DNA of 64,000 nucleotides from an uncultured Aquimarina sp. (GCA_947498705.1 CANMLW010000004.1:62001-126000), one strand, 5' to 3'. Positions 1 through 8,463 are shown, counted from the stretch's first letter. A program made the numbers and translations. The notes: a model not told the origin generated them from the sequence alone.

Positions 1-214
1 TTTCTGTGAATCTCTCTACATCCGATCTTTGATCTCTAGAAGCATCTTTATCATCTGTAAGTTTATTTTGCGCTTCTGCTGCACTCAAAAGCCATTGATA
101 ATTAAATGTATCCCCTCCAAAAGCAGGATTTTTAGGTGTATACACCAAATCCTGTCCAACAGAATTCTTTGGTAAAGCTACTACCAAAAAAAGGGTAATT
201 ATTAGTAATCTCAT
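1..214 (-). CDS. csgF: Curli assembly factor CsgF, N-terminal part (cut by window edge)
   Basis: Only the first 71 residues lie in the window; the gene runs off the left edge. The start codon is at 212-214. The peptide has an N-terminal signal sequence (MRLLIITLFLVVALPKNSVGQ), then a segment reading DLVYTPKNPAFGG followed by NYQWLLSAAEAQNK. This matches the CsgF pattern of a mature N-terminus ending in NPxFGG and then a Leu/Ser/Ala-Gln-rich helix. In the known system CsgF is secreted to the cell surface, where it joins the CsgG pore and couples it to the CsgB nucleator. It is the last gene visible in a minus-strand run csgA-like, csgB-like, csgE, csgF, so csgG would be expected just outside the window. 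Confidence 0.88.
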   Translation of the reverse strand, partial: MRLLIITLFLVVALPKNSVGQDLVYTPKNPAFGGDTFNYQWLLSAAEAQNKLTDDKDASRDQRSDVERFTE

Positions 215-371
215 GTGTTTATTCTATTGTTTTAAACTTCTCATAAAACTCGCCCAGTATACTTGGTAATGCATACTTGTTTATTTGGCTCGTTTCATTA
301 CTATGTGTTTTTTAATCTAACATTTCCACATAAAGAAATGATCTTATTTTTCATACACTGATCATGTCTTT

Positions 372-1094
372 TTAGTATTGAAAAATAGCATGTTTCTGTT
401 TTTTTAAATCTTTAAAATATTTATAGACCTTTCTAATCGAAATCTTTGACATATTATCTAAGTATTCTTGGTCGGGTTTCCCTAAAAATTCATGAACAAC
501 TACATCTTCTATTTTTATTTGGATGATCGTGCTTCTACCAAAACTTAGTTTTTCATAAACTCCTACTACTTTATTTCCATTTATTTGATTTAGTATATAA
601 GTATTATAGAAATAATCATAAAAATCCCTTCCTGGTTTGGTTTTGGTTTCGTCAAGTACTATTCCTTTTAACGCTACTCCATCATTTGATGTTTCCTCTT
701 GTTCTCTTATCTCTTCATTTTTTTTTTCATTGAATGCAATCCTATCCTTCGCTATAATTTTATCTTCTTCATATATCAATAATAACAACACTATTTTAGA
801 ATCTTCATCGATTGTGATAGCTGTATTTACCAATTCTTTATTTTCATTTGACTCTAATGTAAATCTCCCTTCCTGAGTATTTTTTGCTACATTGGCATTG
901 GTATCTGTTTTAAAAACAGACAAGACATAGGTCAAACTCTTGTATACTTCGGTTGTATTGACTGCGGCACCTACAATTATGACTGAGTCATCGATAGTAT
1001 TTGTCTTTATTTTGGCTACAACCTCTGTATTGGTATATTGTGCCATAGAAAACTGACATATCATAAAAATATGTATCCATACAACAGCTTTCAT
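372..1094 (-). CDS. csgE: CsgE-family curli secretion factor with an N-terminal CsgH-like domain
   Basis: The protein has 240 residues with a signal peptide ending near AQ19. The C-terminal half (about 140-240) is CsgE-like: GRDFYDYFYNTYI at 155-167, then a strand-rich stretch with VVVHEFLGKPDQEYLD, the region that in CsgE follows the conserved F-x-x-FL pattern. The N-terminal half (about 22-125) looks like the immunoglobulin-type CsgH/CsgC fold: alternating strands, then NTQEGRFTLESNENKEL, then a strand ending IAKDRIAF. CsgE in the known system is a periplasmic adaptor capping CsgG; CsgC/CsgH proteins stop premature curlin polymerisation. The protein is about twice the usual CsgE length, so it appears to join both roles. 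It lies 16 bp after the CsgB-like gene. The CsgE call is firm; the CsgH call is by pattern only. Confidence 0.82.
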   Translation of the reverse strand: MKAVVWIHIFMICQFSMAQYTNTEVVAKIKTNTIDDSVIIVGAAVNTTEVYKSLTYVLSVFKTDTNANVAKNTQEGRFTLESNENKELVNTAITIDEDSKIVLLLLIYEEDKIIAKDRIAFNEKKNEEIREQEETSNDGVALKGIVLDETKTKPGRDFYDYFYNTYILNQINGNKVVGVYEKLSFGRSTIIQIKIEDVVVHEFLGKPDQEYLDNMSKISIRKVYKYFKDLKKQKHAIFQY

Positions 1095-1110
1095 CTGTAT
1101 ACTTTTTTGA

Positions 1111-1638
1111 TTAAAAACTTCTGATTATGATTGTTCTGGACTCACCAGACATTTTAAATTTTAAGTTTTTTGACAATTCATTACTTCCAAATTTTTCAAA
1201 AATGAGATTATTTCCTTCTTGGGTTAACTCTAACTTTGTTGAAATATCAGCATTAAAAGAAAAATCAGTAACAGAATTATTAGTACCTGTTTGTAGGATT
1301 GTTTTTTCAACTTCTTTTGCATGCTCATCTATCTCAACTTTATTGTAATCACCATTCTGAACAATGTTTATGTTTGAAAATTCTGATGTACTATTTGAAG
1401 TAACTAAATTACCCGTTCCTATTTGCTGTATATATACCATATTACCAACCGAAGAGGTAGCCTGTTGATTTATAAGCTGAGTCGATTCGAACAGAGAGGT
1501 ACTTTGAGATAGTGTCATGAACTTCTCTTTATCAGAGATCAAATCATTTTCACTCTTTGTTGTTTGGGCATAAGTACCATACCACAAAAAAGACATGATT
1601 ATAAAAAGTCCTAACCGTAAATTGATTGTTTTATACAT
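1111..1638 (-). CDS. csgB: Minor curlin, CsgB-like nucleator candidate
   Basis: 175 residues with a signal peptide (about 1-25, ending TYAQ). Residues about 65-165 hold four degenerate curlin repeats with the Q-x-G-x-x-N core: YIQQIGTGNLV, NIVQNGDYNKV, ILQTGTNNSV and LTQEGNNLIF. The tail SGESRTIIIRSF departs from the repeat. A short, degenerate repeat protein beside a long regular curlin fits CsgB, the surface-bound nucleator of curli fibres; I infer the role from repeat number and gene position. It lies between the major curlin gene (about 100 bp upstream) and csgE (16 bp downstream) and is probably co-transcribed with csgE. A second minor curlin rather than a true nucleator is possible. Confidence 0.75.
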   Translation of the reverse strand: MYKTINLRLGLFIIMSFLWYGTYAQTTKSENDLISDKEKFMTLSQSTSLFESTQLINQQATSSVGNMVYIQQIGTGNLVTSNSTSEFSNINIVQNGDYNKVEIDEHAKEVEKTILQTGTNNSVTDFSFNADISTKLELTQEGNNLIFEKFGSNELSKNLKFKMSGESRTIIIRSF

Positions 1639-1734
1639 TCTATAAAGGTTTTATCTACAATTACAAAAGAGTTATACAAACCATTTTATTGGTTTGTATA
1701 ACTCTTTCTTATTATGTTTTAATGAAATAATTCA

Positions 1735-3264
1735 CTACTTAGATCCTCCTCCAGAATTACTCTGGTTAATTACTGCTGCATTATTGGTTCCGTTTTGTAG
1801 TAAAATACTAGAATGCATCGTACCAGTCTGATTGACCAAAATGCTATTATTCTCACCAAACTGGGTATTTGTTGATACATTCATATCACCTGTTTGGTAT
1901 ACTTCACTTAGGTTAGCTGCTCCATTCTGAAAAGACATAACCTCATTAAGATTACCTGTTTGATTTTGAAGGATACTATTTCCTTCTCCAGCAATACCGG
2001 TATCTCCTTCTTGGGTAGCCTCTGCACTATTACCATCTCCTATCTGTAGTTGTGTGGTAGTATTTTCTCCTCCAAAGGTTAATACATTTTGCACTGCAGA
2101 TGCTTTATTTTTATTTCCTTCCTGAGTTTGAGATATAACATTACTTGTTTCTTCATGTCTTGCAAAAGCGTCGTTATCGTTACCTGTTTGTACCTGATCA
2201 ATTACACCTCCTGTAGAAGCAAAGAAAAGCCCACCTTGTTGCGCTACTGCATTATTGTTTGCTCCTCTTTGTACTTGAGTCAATGCATTATTGTCTCCCG
2301 ACTGTGTACCGGTAGCATTGTTTTCATCTCCACTCTGCGATTGATCTGAAACATTGTTACTTCCATCCTGAGATACTTCTGCATTATTTGCATTACCTAC
2401 CTGTTGTTGAATTGCAACATTGTCACCTCCAAAAGCCACTAAGTTTTGAGTCGCTCTTGCTGTATTACCTTCTCCACTTTGCCCTTGATTGATAACATTA
2501 TTATCCTCTTCGTGATTTGCGAAAGCGGTATTTTCATCTCCTTGTTGCAACTGTGTTACACTTCCTCCTCGAGAATTATACAACTCGCTTCCTTGAATAG
2601 AAGTAGCCGAGTTTCCTCCTCCTTGCTGAATCTGGCTTAAAGAATTGTTATCTCCCGACTGTCCTGCCGTTGCCATATTTGCGTCACCTATTTGTTGTTG
2701 AATCGCAATATTATTGTTACCAACTTGCTCTAGAGAGACCATGTTAGCATCTCCCTGTTGTTGCTGTTCACTGCCATTTGTAATCCCTAATTGCGAAGCG
2801 GTAGCTGTATTGCCATTTCCTATTTGAATCTGAGAAGCAATATTAGCTATACCTTCCTGAGATAGTTCTCCTGTATTTCTATCTCCTTCTTGAGATTGAT
2901 TTGCAGCATTTATTCCTCCAGAATATTCTAAATTTTGGGTAGCCTTAAGAGAGTTACCGTCCCCTATTTGGTTTTGATAAATTTCGTTACTTATTTCTTC
3001 ATGCTGGGCAAATGCTGTGTTCTTATTACCTGTTTGTGATTGTTTTACTGTACCATTACTAGAATCAAACGAAGAGCTACCTTGTATGGTCTCTGCTTTA
3101 TTTGCCATTCCATCTTGTATGGTCATAGAAGAATTTAATTGCCCTATTTGAGTAACAGTAACTTCATTATCTTCTCCTTTTTGATTCACATCACTACTAT
3201 TTGATTGTGCAAAAACTGCCGTAACGCTTAACAAAGCTGCTAGGCTAAAAACTACTTTTTTCAT
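1735..3264 (-). CDS. csgA: Large major curlin, CsgA-like amyloid subunit
   Basis: 509 residues, far longer than the roughly 150-residue enterobacterial CsgA. After a signal peptide (1-20, ending FAQ) almost all the chain is built of about twenty 22-residue curlin repeats with the Q-x-G-x-x-N-x-A-x-x-x-Q core, predicted to stack as beta-strand-turn-strand units of an extracellular amyloid. A higher-order repeat is visible: the motif AFAxHEE occurs at about 84-90, 247-253 and 366-372, each preceded by GG-x5-Q-x-G-x-x-N and followed by TQN and a GG-containing spacer. The composition is very rich in Q, N, G, S and A with no Cys or Trp; the chain ends NQSNSGGGSK. First gene of the visible curli operon, read leftward. 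Confidence 0.88.
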   Translation of the reverse strand: MKKVVFSLAALLSVTAVFAQSNSSDVNQKGEDNEVTVTQIGQLNSSMTIQDGMANKAETIQGSSSFDSSNGTVKQSQTGNKNTAFAQHEEISNEIYQNQIGDGNSLKATQNLEYSGGINAANQSQEGDRNTGELSQEGIANIASQIQIGNGNTATASQLGITNGSEQQQQGDANMVSLEQVGNNNIAIQQQIGDANMATAGQSGDNNSLSQIQQGGGNSATSIQGSELYNSRGGSVTQLQQGDENTAFANHEEDNNVINQGQSGEGNTARATQNLVAFGGDNVAIQQQVGNANNAEVSQDGSNNVSDQSQSGDENNATGTQSGDNNALTQVQRGANNNAVAQQGGLFFASTGGVIDQVQTGNDNDAFARHEETSNVISQTQEGNKNKASAVQNVLTFGGENTTTQLQIGDGNSAEATQEGDTGIAGEGNSILQNQTGNLNEVMSFQNGAANLSEVYQTGDMNVSTNTQFGENNSILVNQTGTMHSSILLQNGTNNAAVINQSNSGGGSK

Positions 3265-3626
3265 GTGTAATATATATTAAAAGTGATTAATAAGTTTCCT
3301 TCTTTATTAATTATAATTCAGAGCAAAAGAATCAGAAGTTTTTAGTATCCATTCATCTATTCGTAAAGATATATTTTGGAATGCGGGGGGTTTATCATAG
3401 CTAACAAATTCCAGATTTTATTAGTATGATCAAAAAGTAATTACACTTCTGACCTTATAAATTTAAGGAAATATACAAGCGATTTTTACTGGCCTCAGAA
3501 CTATTCGATGAAACACATACGGAAAAACCATAGAAAAAATATTTTCCTATGGTTTTAAAGGGGTTCCAATCTGTTAAAATTTTACCAAATAATTGTCTCA
3601 AAAAACAACCGTAAGTTTATTCTTAC
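3265..3626. other. Non-coding gap between curlin and glnN
   Basis: About 360 bases with no convincing gene. It must hold the promoter of the minus-strand curli operon, but I found no perfect TAnnTTTG box. A strong hairpin near its right end (3524-3556) is listed separately. A GGGGGG run sits at about 3384-3389 in otherwise AT-rich DNA. Confidence 0.5.
3524..3556 (-). terminator. Rho-independent terminator of glnN
   Basis: A perfect 10-bp stem, AAAACCATAG (3524-3533) with CTATGGTTTT (3547-3556), and a 13-nt A/T loop. Read on the minus strand it ends in a T run and lies about 70 bases after the glnN stop. It could also act weakly on the plus strand. Confidence 0.8.
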
Positions 3627-5813
3627 TTATCTAGTAAAGAGTAATTCTCTATATTTTGTTAATGGCCATAATTCATCATCTATTAATAATTCTAACTTAT
3701 CACAACTATAGCGAATCTCATCGAACAGAGGTTTTACTTTATTACAATAATTCGATGCTTTCTTTTCTAAATCTGTAAGCTTATTCGCTTTTTTACGCGC
3801 CTCGGTCATTTCATTTACTTTTGTGTTGATCTTACCGATATGCTCTGATATTTCTTCAATAATTAGCATCTGCTCTGCGGCTAAGTTCTTAAAATCTTTT
3901 CCATAAAGTTCTTTTAGGCCCGACACATTACTTATAAGCATATTCTGATATCGAATAGCAGTAGGAATTACATGATTCCTCGCCACATCTCCTAACACTC
4001 TACCTTCTATCTGTATGCGCATTACATACTCTTCTACTTCTATTTCATACCTGGCCTCTGATTCAATTTTGTTCATTACTCCCATTTCTTCAAAAAGTTC
4101 CAGCGTTTTTTTAGATACTTTGGCTTTTAGAGCTTCTGGAGTAGTTTTATTATTACTTAATCCTCTCTGTTTTGCTTCTTTCTCCCATTCTTTACCGTAA
4201 CCGTTTCCTTCGAACAGAATATTTTTTGAATCCTTTATGTACTCTCTCAATACATTAAAAATTGCTTCATCTTTTTTTAATTCTTTAGTATCTATCAAAT
4301 GATCTACTGCCTTTTTAAAATCTTCTAGTTGTTTTGCAACTATTGTATTTAAAATCGTCATCGGGTTTGCACAATTGGCTTTGGATCCCACAGCTCTAAA
4401 CTCAAATTTATTACCTGTAAATGCAAAAGGAGATGTTCTATTCCTATCTGTATTATCCAATAATATTTCTGGTATTTTACCTACCACATTAAGCTTAAGA
4501 TCTGTTTTTTCTTGTGGAGATAGTTTACCATCAGTCACTCCTTCTAATTCTTTAAGCACCGCTGTTAATTGCTCTCCTATAAATACCGACATGATCGCTG
4601 GCGGAGCTTCGTTTGCTCCCAGGCGATGGTCATTACTGGCAGAAGCAATACCAGCTCTCATCAACTCTTCATATTCATTAATTGCTTTTATAGTATTTAC
4701 AAAAAACGTTAAAAACTGAAGGTTGCTCATTGGTGTTTTTCCCGGGCTTAACAAATTAACTCCTGTATTCGTACCCAATGACCAATTGTTATGTTTTCCA
4801 GAACCATTAACTCCTGCAAATGGTTTTTCATGTAGCAGGACTTTAAATTTATGTCGAGCCCCTACTTTCTCCATCACATCCATAAGTAGCGAGTTATGAT
4901 CCACTGCTAAATTGGTTTCTTCATAGATAGGTGCTAATTCAAATTGATTAGGAGCTACCTCATTATGTCTTGTTTTTACTGGTATCCCTAATAACATACA
5001 TTCTGTTTCCAAATCTCTCATATAATCAAGAGCTCTGGTTGGGATACTTCCAAAATAATGATCGTCTAACTGTTGTCCTTTTGCTGGCGAATGTCCCAGT
5101 AATGTTCTACCTGTCATCACAATATCTGGTCTCGAATTGGCCAGTGCACTATCAATCAAGAAATACTCTTGCTCCCACCCTAGAGAGGCATTCACCTTTT
5201 TTACATTCTTATCAAAATACTTTGCCACCGCCGTCGCTGCTGCATCTACCGCTTGCAAAGCTCGTAATAAAGGAGTTTTATAATCCAGAGCTTCTCCTGT
5301 ATATGCTACAAAAACTGTGGGTATACATAAGGTAGTTCCATAGATAAAAGCAGGAGAAGTAGGGTCCCATGCTGTATAGCCTCTTGCTTCAAAAGTATTA
5401 CGAATTCCTCCATTTGGAAATGAAGATGCATCGGGTTCTTGTTGAACCAACTGACCGCCACCAAACTTTTCTATAGCTTGCCCATTTCCTATCGTTTCAA
5501 AAAAAGCATCATGTTTTTCTGCCGTAGCACCGGTCAAAGGTTGAAACCAATGTGTATAATGTGTTACACCTTTAGACAAGGCCCAATCTTTCATAGATGA
5601 TGATATCTGATCTGCAATCGATCGATCGATTTTAGATCCATTTTCGATAGCATCCATAACGCTAGTATATGCATCCTTGGTTAAATACTGCAACATAGTT
5701 GCTTGATTAAAGACATTTTCTCCAAACAATACAGAACGCTTTTCTGTTTCATTAACAGACACAATATCACGACCTAAGGCCTCTTTTAAAGCTTGAAATC
5801 TAAATGTTGACAT
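3627..5813 (-). CDS. glnN: Glutamine synthetase type III
   Basis: 728 residues, the usual size of the GSIII family common in Bacteroidota. It forms glutamine from glutamate, ammonia and ATP in the cytoplasm. GSIII-type signatures are present: GWEQEYFLID at 212-221 (metal-binding glutamate in EQEY), NEVAPNQFE at 284-292, NGSGKHNNWSLGT at 336-348 (glutamate/ATP site) and FEFRAVGSKANCANPMT near 470-486. A long N-terminal region and a helical C-terminal tail distinguish it from types I and II. It is divergent from a type II enzyme across about 220 bp with palindromes, so the two are probably regulated together by nitrogen status. The start follows a good -7 box with about 45 nt of leader. Confidence 0.96.
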   Translation of the reverse strand: MSTFRFQALKEALGRDIVSVNETEKRSVLFGENVFNQATMLQYLTKDAYTSVMDAIENGSKIDRSIADQISSSMKDWALSKGVTHYTHWFQPLTGATAEKHDAFFETIGNGQAIEKFGGGQLVQQEPDASSFPNGGIRNTFEARGYTAWDPTSPAFIYGTTLCIPTVFVAYTGEALDYKTPLLRALQAVDAAATAVAKYFDKNVKKVNASLGWEQEYFLIDSALANSRPDIVMTGRTLLGHSPAKGQQLDDHYFGSIPTRALDYMRDLETECMLLGIPVKTRHNEVAPNQFELAPIYEETNLAVDHNSLLMDVMEKVGARHKFKVLLHEKPFAGVNGSGKHNNWSLGTNTGVNLLSPGKTPMSNLQFLTFFVNTIKAINEYEELMRAGIASASNDHRLGANEAPPAIMSVFIGEQLTAVLKELEGVTDGKLSPQEKTDLKLNVVGKIPEILLDNTDRNRTSPFAFTGNKFEFRAVGSKANCANPMTILNTIVAKQLEDFKKAVDHLIDTKELKKDEAIFNVLREYIKDSKNILFEGNGYGKEWEKEAKQRGLSNNKTTPEALKAKVSKKTLELFEEMGVMNKIESEARYEIEVEEYVMRIQIEGRVLGDVARNHVIPTAIRYQNMLISNVSGLKELYGKDFKNLAAEQMLIIEEISEHIGKINTKVNEMTEARKKANKLTDLEKKASNYCNKVKPLFDEIRYSCDKLELLIDDELWPLTKYRELLFTR

Positions 5814-5856
5814 AATATAATACGTTTTTTATAAGAGATGTTATAATTTTCTATTG

Positions 5857-5864
5857 CAAAAATA
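5857..5864 (-). promoter_or_regulatory. -7 promoter box for glnN
   Basis: On the minus strand this reads TATTTTTG, a perfect match to the Bacteroidota -7 consensus TAnnTTTG, 43 bp before the glnN start codon. I saw no well-spaced -33 TTTG. Confidence 0.6.
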
Positions 5865-5904
5865 GAAAAAATAACTGCTCAAATATAAATATCAAGCAAT
5901 ATAT

Positions 5905-5973
5905 CCCCTAAAAAAATAGGGGTAACACAAAAATAACATATGATTTTAAAAAAACACCCCCTAATCAATAGGG
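5905..5973. promoter_or_regulatory. Two operator-like palindromes between the glutamine synthetase genes
   Basis: The first is CCCCTA-N6-TAGGGG at 5905-5922. The second is CCCTA-N5-TAGGG at 5959-5973. Their centres are about 52.5 bp apart, close to five helical turns. Both carry the same half-site (CCCTA/TAGGG) in DNA that is otherwise nearly G/C-free. The second lies just upstream of the probable glnII -7 box (TAATTTTA, 5991-5998); the first lies about 40 bp upstream of the glnN -7 box. I infer a dimeric regulator acting on both genes; its identity is unknown. Confidence 0.6.
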
Positions 5974-6032
5974 CATAACCATATATTTTTTAATTTTACC
6001 CCCGTATTGAACCAATCTATAAAGTGTTAATT

Positions 6033-7055
6033 ATGAGTAAAGCTAAACTAGAATATATTTGGTTAGATGGTTATAAACCAACTGCTAACTTACGAAGCAA
6101 AACAAAAATTGAAGAAAACTTTAGTGGTAAACTAGAAGATTGCCCTATGTGGTCTTTTGATGGTAGTTCTACCAGACAAGCAGAAGGAGGCGCTTCTGAT
6201 TGTCTACTGAAACCTATAGCTATTTATCCAGATCCAGCTAGAAAAGATGGTTATTTGGTAATGACAGAAGTTTTAAACTCTGACGGAACACCTCACGAAT
6301 CTAATGCAAGAGCCACTATTGATGATGATGGAGATTTTTGGTTTGGTTTTGAACAAGAATACTTTATTATGGATACCAAAACACAACTGCCGCTAGGTTT
6401 TCCTGTGGGTGGATATCCTGGACCACAAGGAATGTACTACTGCTCTGTTGGTGGTAAAAACACGCATGGAAGAGATTTTGTTGAAGAACATGCTGATTTA
6501 TGTATTGCGGCCGGTCTCAATTTTGAAGGAATCAATCAAGAGGTTGCTTCTGGGCAGTGGGAGTTTCAATTGTTTGCAAAAGGAGCTAAAAAGGCAGGTG
6601 ATGAAATCTGGATTGCTCGATATTTACTAGATCGCCTAACAGAACAATATGGATACTACATAGAATACCACCCTAAACCTATTAAAGGAGATTGGAATGG
6701 TTCTGGTATGCATGCAAACTTTTCTAATGAAGTATTAAGAACTTGTGGTTCTAAAGAAGTATACGAGACCATCTGTGAAGCTTTTAGACCTGTTACCAAA
6801 GAACATATTGCTGTTTATGGAGAATTTAATGATCAACGATTAACAGGAGAACATGAAACACAATCTATACATGAATTCTCTTACGGAATTTCAGATAGAG
6901 GAGCTTCAATACGTATTCCAATTATCACAGTAGAAAACGGATGGAAAGGTTGGTTAGAAGACCGTCGTCCTGCATCAAACGGTGACCCATACAAAATTGC
7001 CGCTCGAATTGTAAAAACAGTTAAAACAGCAGATATAGAAGCTGTTATGGTATAA
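6033..7055 (+). CDS. glnII: Glutamine synthetase type II (eukaryote-like)
   Basis: 340 residues from ATG at 6033; a GTG nine bases earlier is in frame but less likely. It makes the same glutamine-forming reaction as GSIII in the cytoplasm. GSII signatures are clear: FDGSST near residue 42, CLLKPIAIYPDP near 59, FGFEQEYFIMD near 105 (catalytic Glu cluster), GPQGMYYCSVGG, GDWNGSGMHANFS near 222-234 (ATP/glutamate site) and SYGISDRGASIRIP near 288. The length fits the decameric GSII family and is half that of the neighbouring GSIII. The gene is divergent from glnN and followed at once by a strong terminator, so it is monocistronic. Having both types suggests division of labour by nitrogen supply, which is inference. 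Confidence 0.96.
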   Translation: MSKAKLEYIWLDGYKPTANLRSKTKIEENFSGKLEDCPMWSFDGSSTRQAEGGASDCLLKPIAIYPDPARKDGYLVMTEVLNSDGTPHESNARATIDDDGDFWFGFEQEYFIMDTKTQLPLGFPVGGYPGPQGMYYCSVGGKNTHGRDFVEEHADLCIAAGLNFEGINQEVASGQWEFQLFAKGAKKAGDEIWIARYLLDRLTEQYGYYIEYHPKPIKGDWNGSGMHANFSNEVLRTCGSKEVYETICEAFRPVTKEHIAVYGEFNDQRLTGEHETQSIHEFSYGISDRGASIRIPIITVENGWKGWLEDRRPASNGDPYKIAARIVKTVKTADIEAVMV

Positions 7056-7085
7056 CAAAACCGCCAAACACTTATATTAAATGCA

Positions 7086-7119
7086 AAAACACCTTTAGAA
7101 AATTCTAAAGGTGTTTTTT
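7086..7119 (+). terminator. Terminator after glnII
   Basis: A 15-bp perfect inverted repeat, AAAACACCTTTAGAA (7086-7100) and TTCTAAAGGTGTTTT (7103-7117), followed by more T residues. It may also serve the convergent exchanger gene. Confidence 0.92.
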
Positions 7120-7185
7120 ATATGAATAGTATTCTTTTCAAAAACAAAAGGCTTTTATCGATATAAATCCTTTGTCTCAATCTTT

Positions 7186-8139
7186 TTATTTCATAAAAAC
7201 CAGTGCTATAAACACACAATAAGCTGTAAAAATAAAAACTCCTTTTGGCCTACCCAAAATCATTTTTTTAGGAATAAATGCGAGCGGAAGTAAAACCATA
7301 GCAAACCCCAGCATCCAATAAATATTTACGCTCATTAACGTTTCATCCTTAACTACAATTGGCTGGATGATTGATGTTATTCCCAAAACAGAGGCAATAT
7401 TAAAAATATTTGAACCAATCAAATTTCCTAATGAAATTGCTTTTTCTTGTTTTAACGCAGCTATTACAGAAGCTGCCAACTCTGGTACACTTGTCCCTAC
7501 AGCAATTAATGTAACCGCAATAACACCTTCACTCACCCCCATTGTTAAAGCAATTGTTTCGGCACCACTTACCAGTAGTTCAGAACCAAAATACAACGCC
7601 GCACCTCCAATAAGTAACCAAATAATTATTTTGAAATTAGAAGTTTTTTGTAACGTATCATCTACATCTTCTACCATAGTATCAGAAAATTTCCTTGCTC
7701 TTCTTATCAGTAAAAAAAGATACAATACAATTGCCGCCAACAATATACCTCCTTCTAATTGTGTCAACACTGCATCATTTTCTAAAAAAAGAAACAACAC
7801 AAAAGATAGTAAAACCATCACTGGCCAGTTAAACTTATAAAAATCTCTATCTATCGCCAAAGGGCCAATAATTGCTGTAATTCCCAGTACCAGTCCTATA
7901 TTGGCAATATTAGACCCAATTACATTTCCTAAAGAAATATCAGACAATCCATCCATAGCAGCCTGGATACTTACCAATAACTCTGGAGCAGAAGTTGCAA
8001 AAGAAACAACGGTCAAACCAATTACCATTCGAGATAATTTGAGTCTAAACGATAACGCCACCGAAGATCGTACCAAAAATTCCCCTCCTACAACCAGAAG
8101 TACAAGTCCTATAATTACATAAAGTATACTTACAAACAT
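7186..8139 (-). CDS. Calcium/sodium antiporter (YrbG-type, CaCA superfamily)
   Basis: 317 residues, an integral inner-membrane protein with about ten hydrophobic segments in two inverted halves. Each half has an alpha-repeat motif of the cation/Ca2+ exchanger family: TSAPELLVSIQAA followed by GNVIGSNIANIGLVLG in the first, and TSVPELAASVIAA followed by GNLIGSNIFNIASVLG in the second. The paired acidic residues in the PEL motifs are the expected ion ligands. A short acidic linker (VEDVDDTL, about 156-163) separates the halves. It probably exports calcium or another divalent cation in exchange for sodium. It converges with glnII and has its own upstream region shared with the small gene at 8314. 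Confidence 0.9.
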   Translation of the reverse strand: MFVSILYVIIGLVLLVVGGEFLVRSSVALSFRLKLSRMVIGLTVVSFATSAPELLVSIQAAMDGLSDISLGNVIGSNIANIGLVLGITAIIGPLAIDRDFYKFNWPVMVLLSFVLFLFLENDAVLTQLEGGILLAAIVLYLFLLIRRARKFSDTMVEDVDDTLQKTSNFKIIIWLLIGGAALYFGSELLVSGAETIALTMGVSEGVIAVTLIAVGTSVPELAASVIAALKQEKAISLGNLIGSNIFNIASVLGITSIIQPIVVKDETLMSVNIYWMLGFAMVLLPLAFIPKKMILGRPKGVFIFTAYCVFIALVFMK

Positions 8140-8301
8140 TTATTTTAAAATTTGTTTGCGAAGATACTATTCTTTTGTTCAAATCGAAGCTTATTTCTTA
8201 ATGCTAATCATAAAAAAATAACGTACCCCCAGTTCTCTTCGAATCTTGTTTCAATACATCACTATTCACAAAATTCATCCTACAAAACATGAGTTTTTTT
8301 G

Positions 8302-8309
8302 TATTTTTG
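8302..8309 (+). promoter_or_regulatory. -7 promoter box for the 49-residue gene
   Basis: TATTTTTG matches TAnnTTTG exactly. It ends four bases before the ATG at 8314, so the transcript would start at or within a few bases of the start codon and be leaderless or nearly so. Confidence 0.6.
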
Positions 8310-8313
8310 CCCT

Positions 8314-8463
8314 ATGAAAAAACAATTCTTTTCGACTCTGGCAAAAATTAATAAAATAATATTACCCAGTTTTACAAAAAAGAGACTAGACCTTAGTAAA
8401 GCATCCAAGTTACAACTCCTTATTTTTGGATGGAAACTCTATGTAACCAAAAGAGCATTATAG
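8314..8463 (+). CDS. Small conserved basic protein, 49 residues
   Basis: The reading frame starts MKKQFFSTLAKINK and ends GWKLYVTKRAL. The middle reads ILPSFTKKRLDLSKASK, then a hydrophobic stretch LQLLIFGW. It is strongly basic. I recall similar proteins of about 50 residues in many flavobacteria, sometimes labelled SsrA-binding protein; that label does not fit its size, and the function is unknown. It may associate with the membrane through LQLLIFGW. A perfect -7 box stands immediately upstream and a stop codon (TAG) ends it 26 bases before the hairpin at 8489, which also helps delimit it. It is convergent with the metalloprotease gene. Confidence 0.72.
   Translation: MKKQFFSTLAKINKIILPSFTKKRLDLSKASKLQLLIFGWKLYVTKRAL

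Noticed and set aside
1735..3264. Could the repeats be a CRISPR array
   Set aside because: The repeats are degenerate at DNA level, stay in frame and encode curlin units; there are no uniform repeats with unique spacers anywhere in the window.
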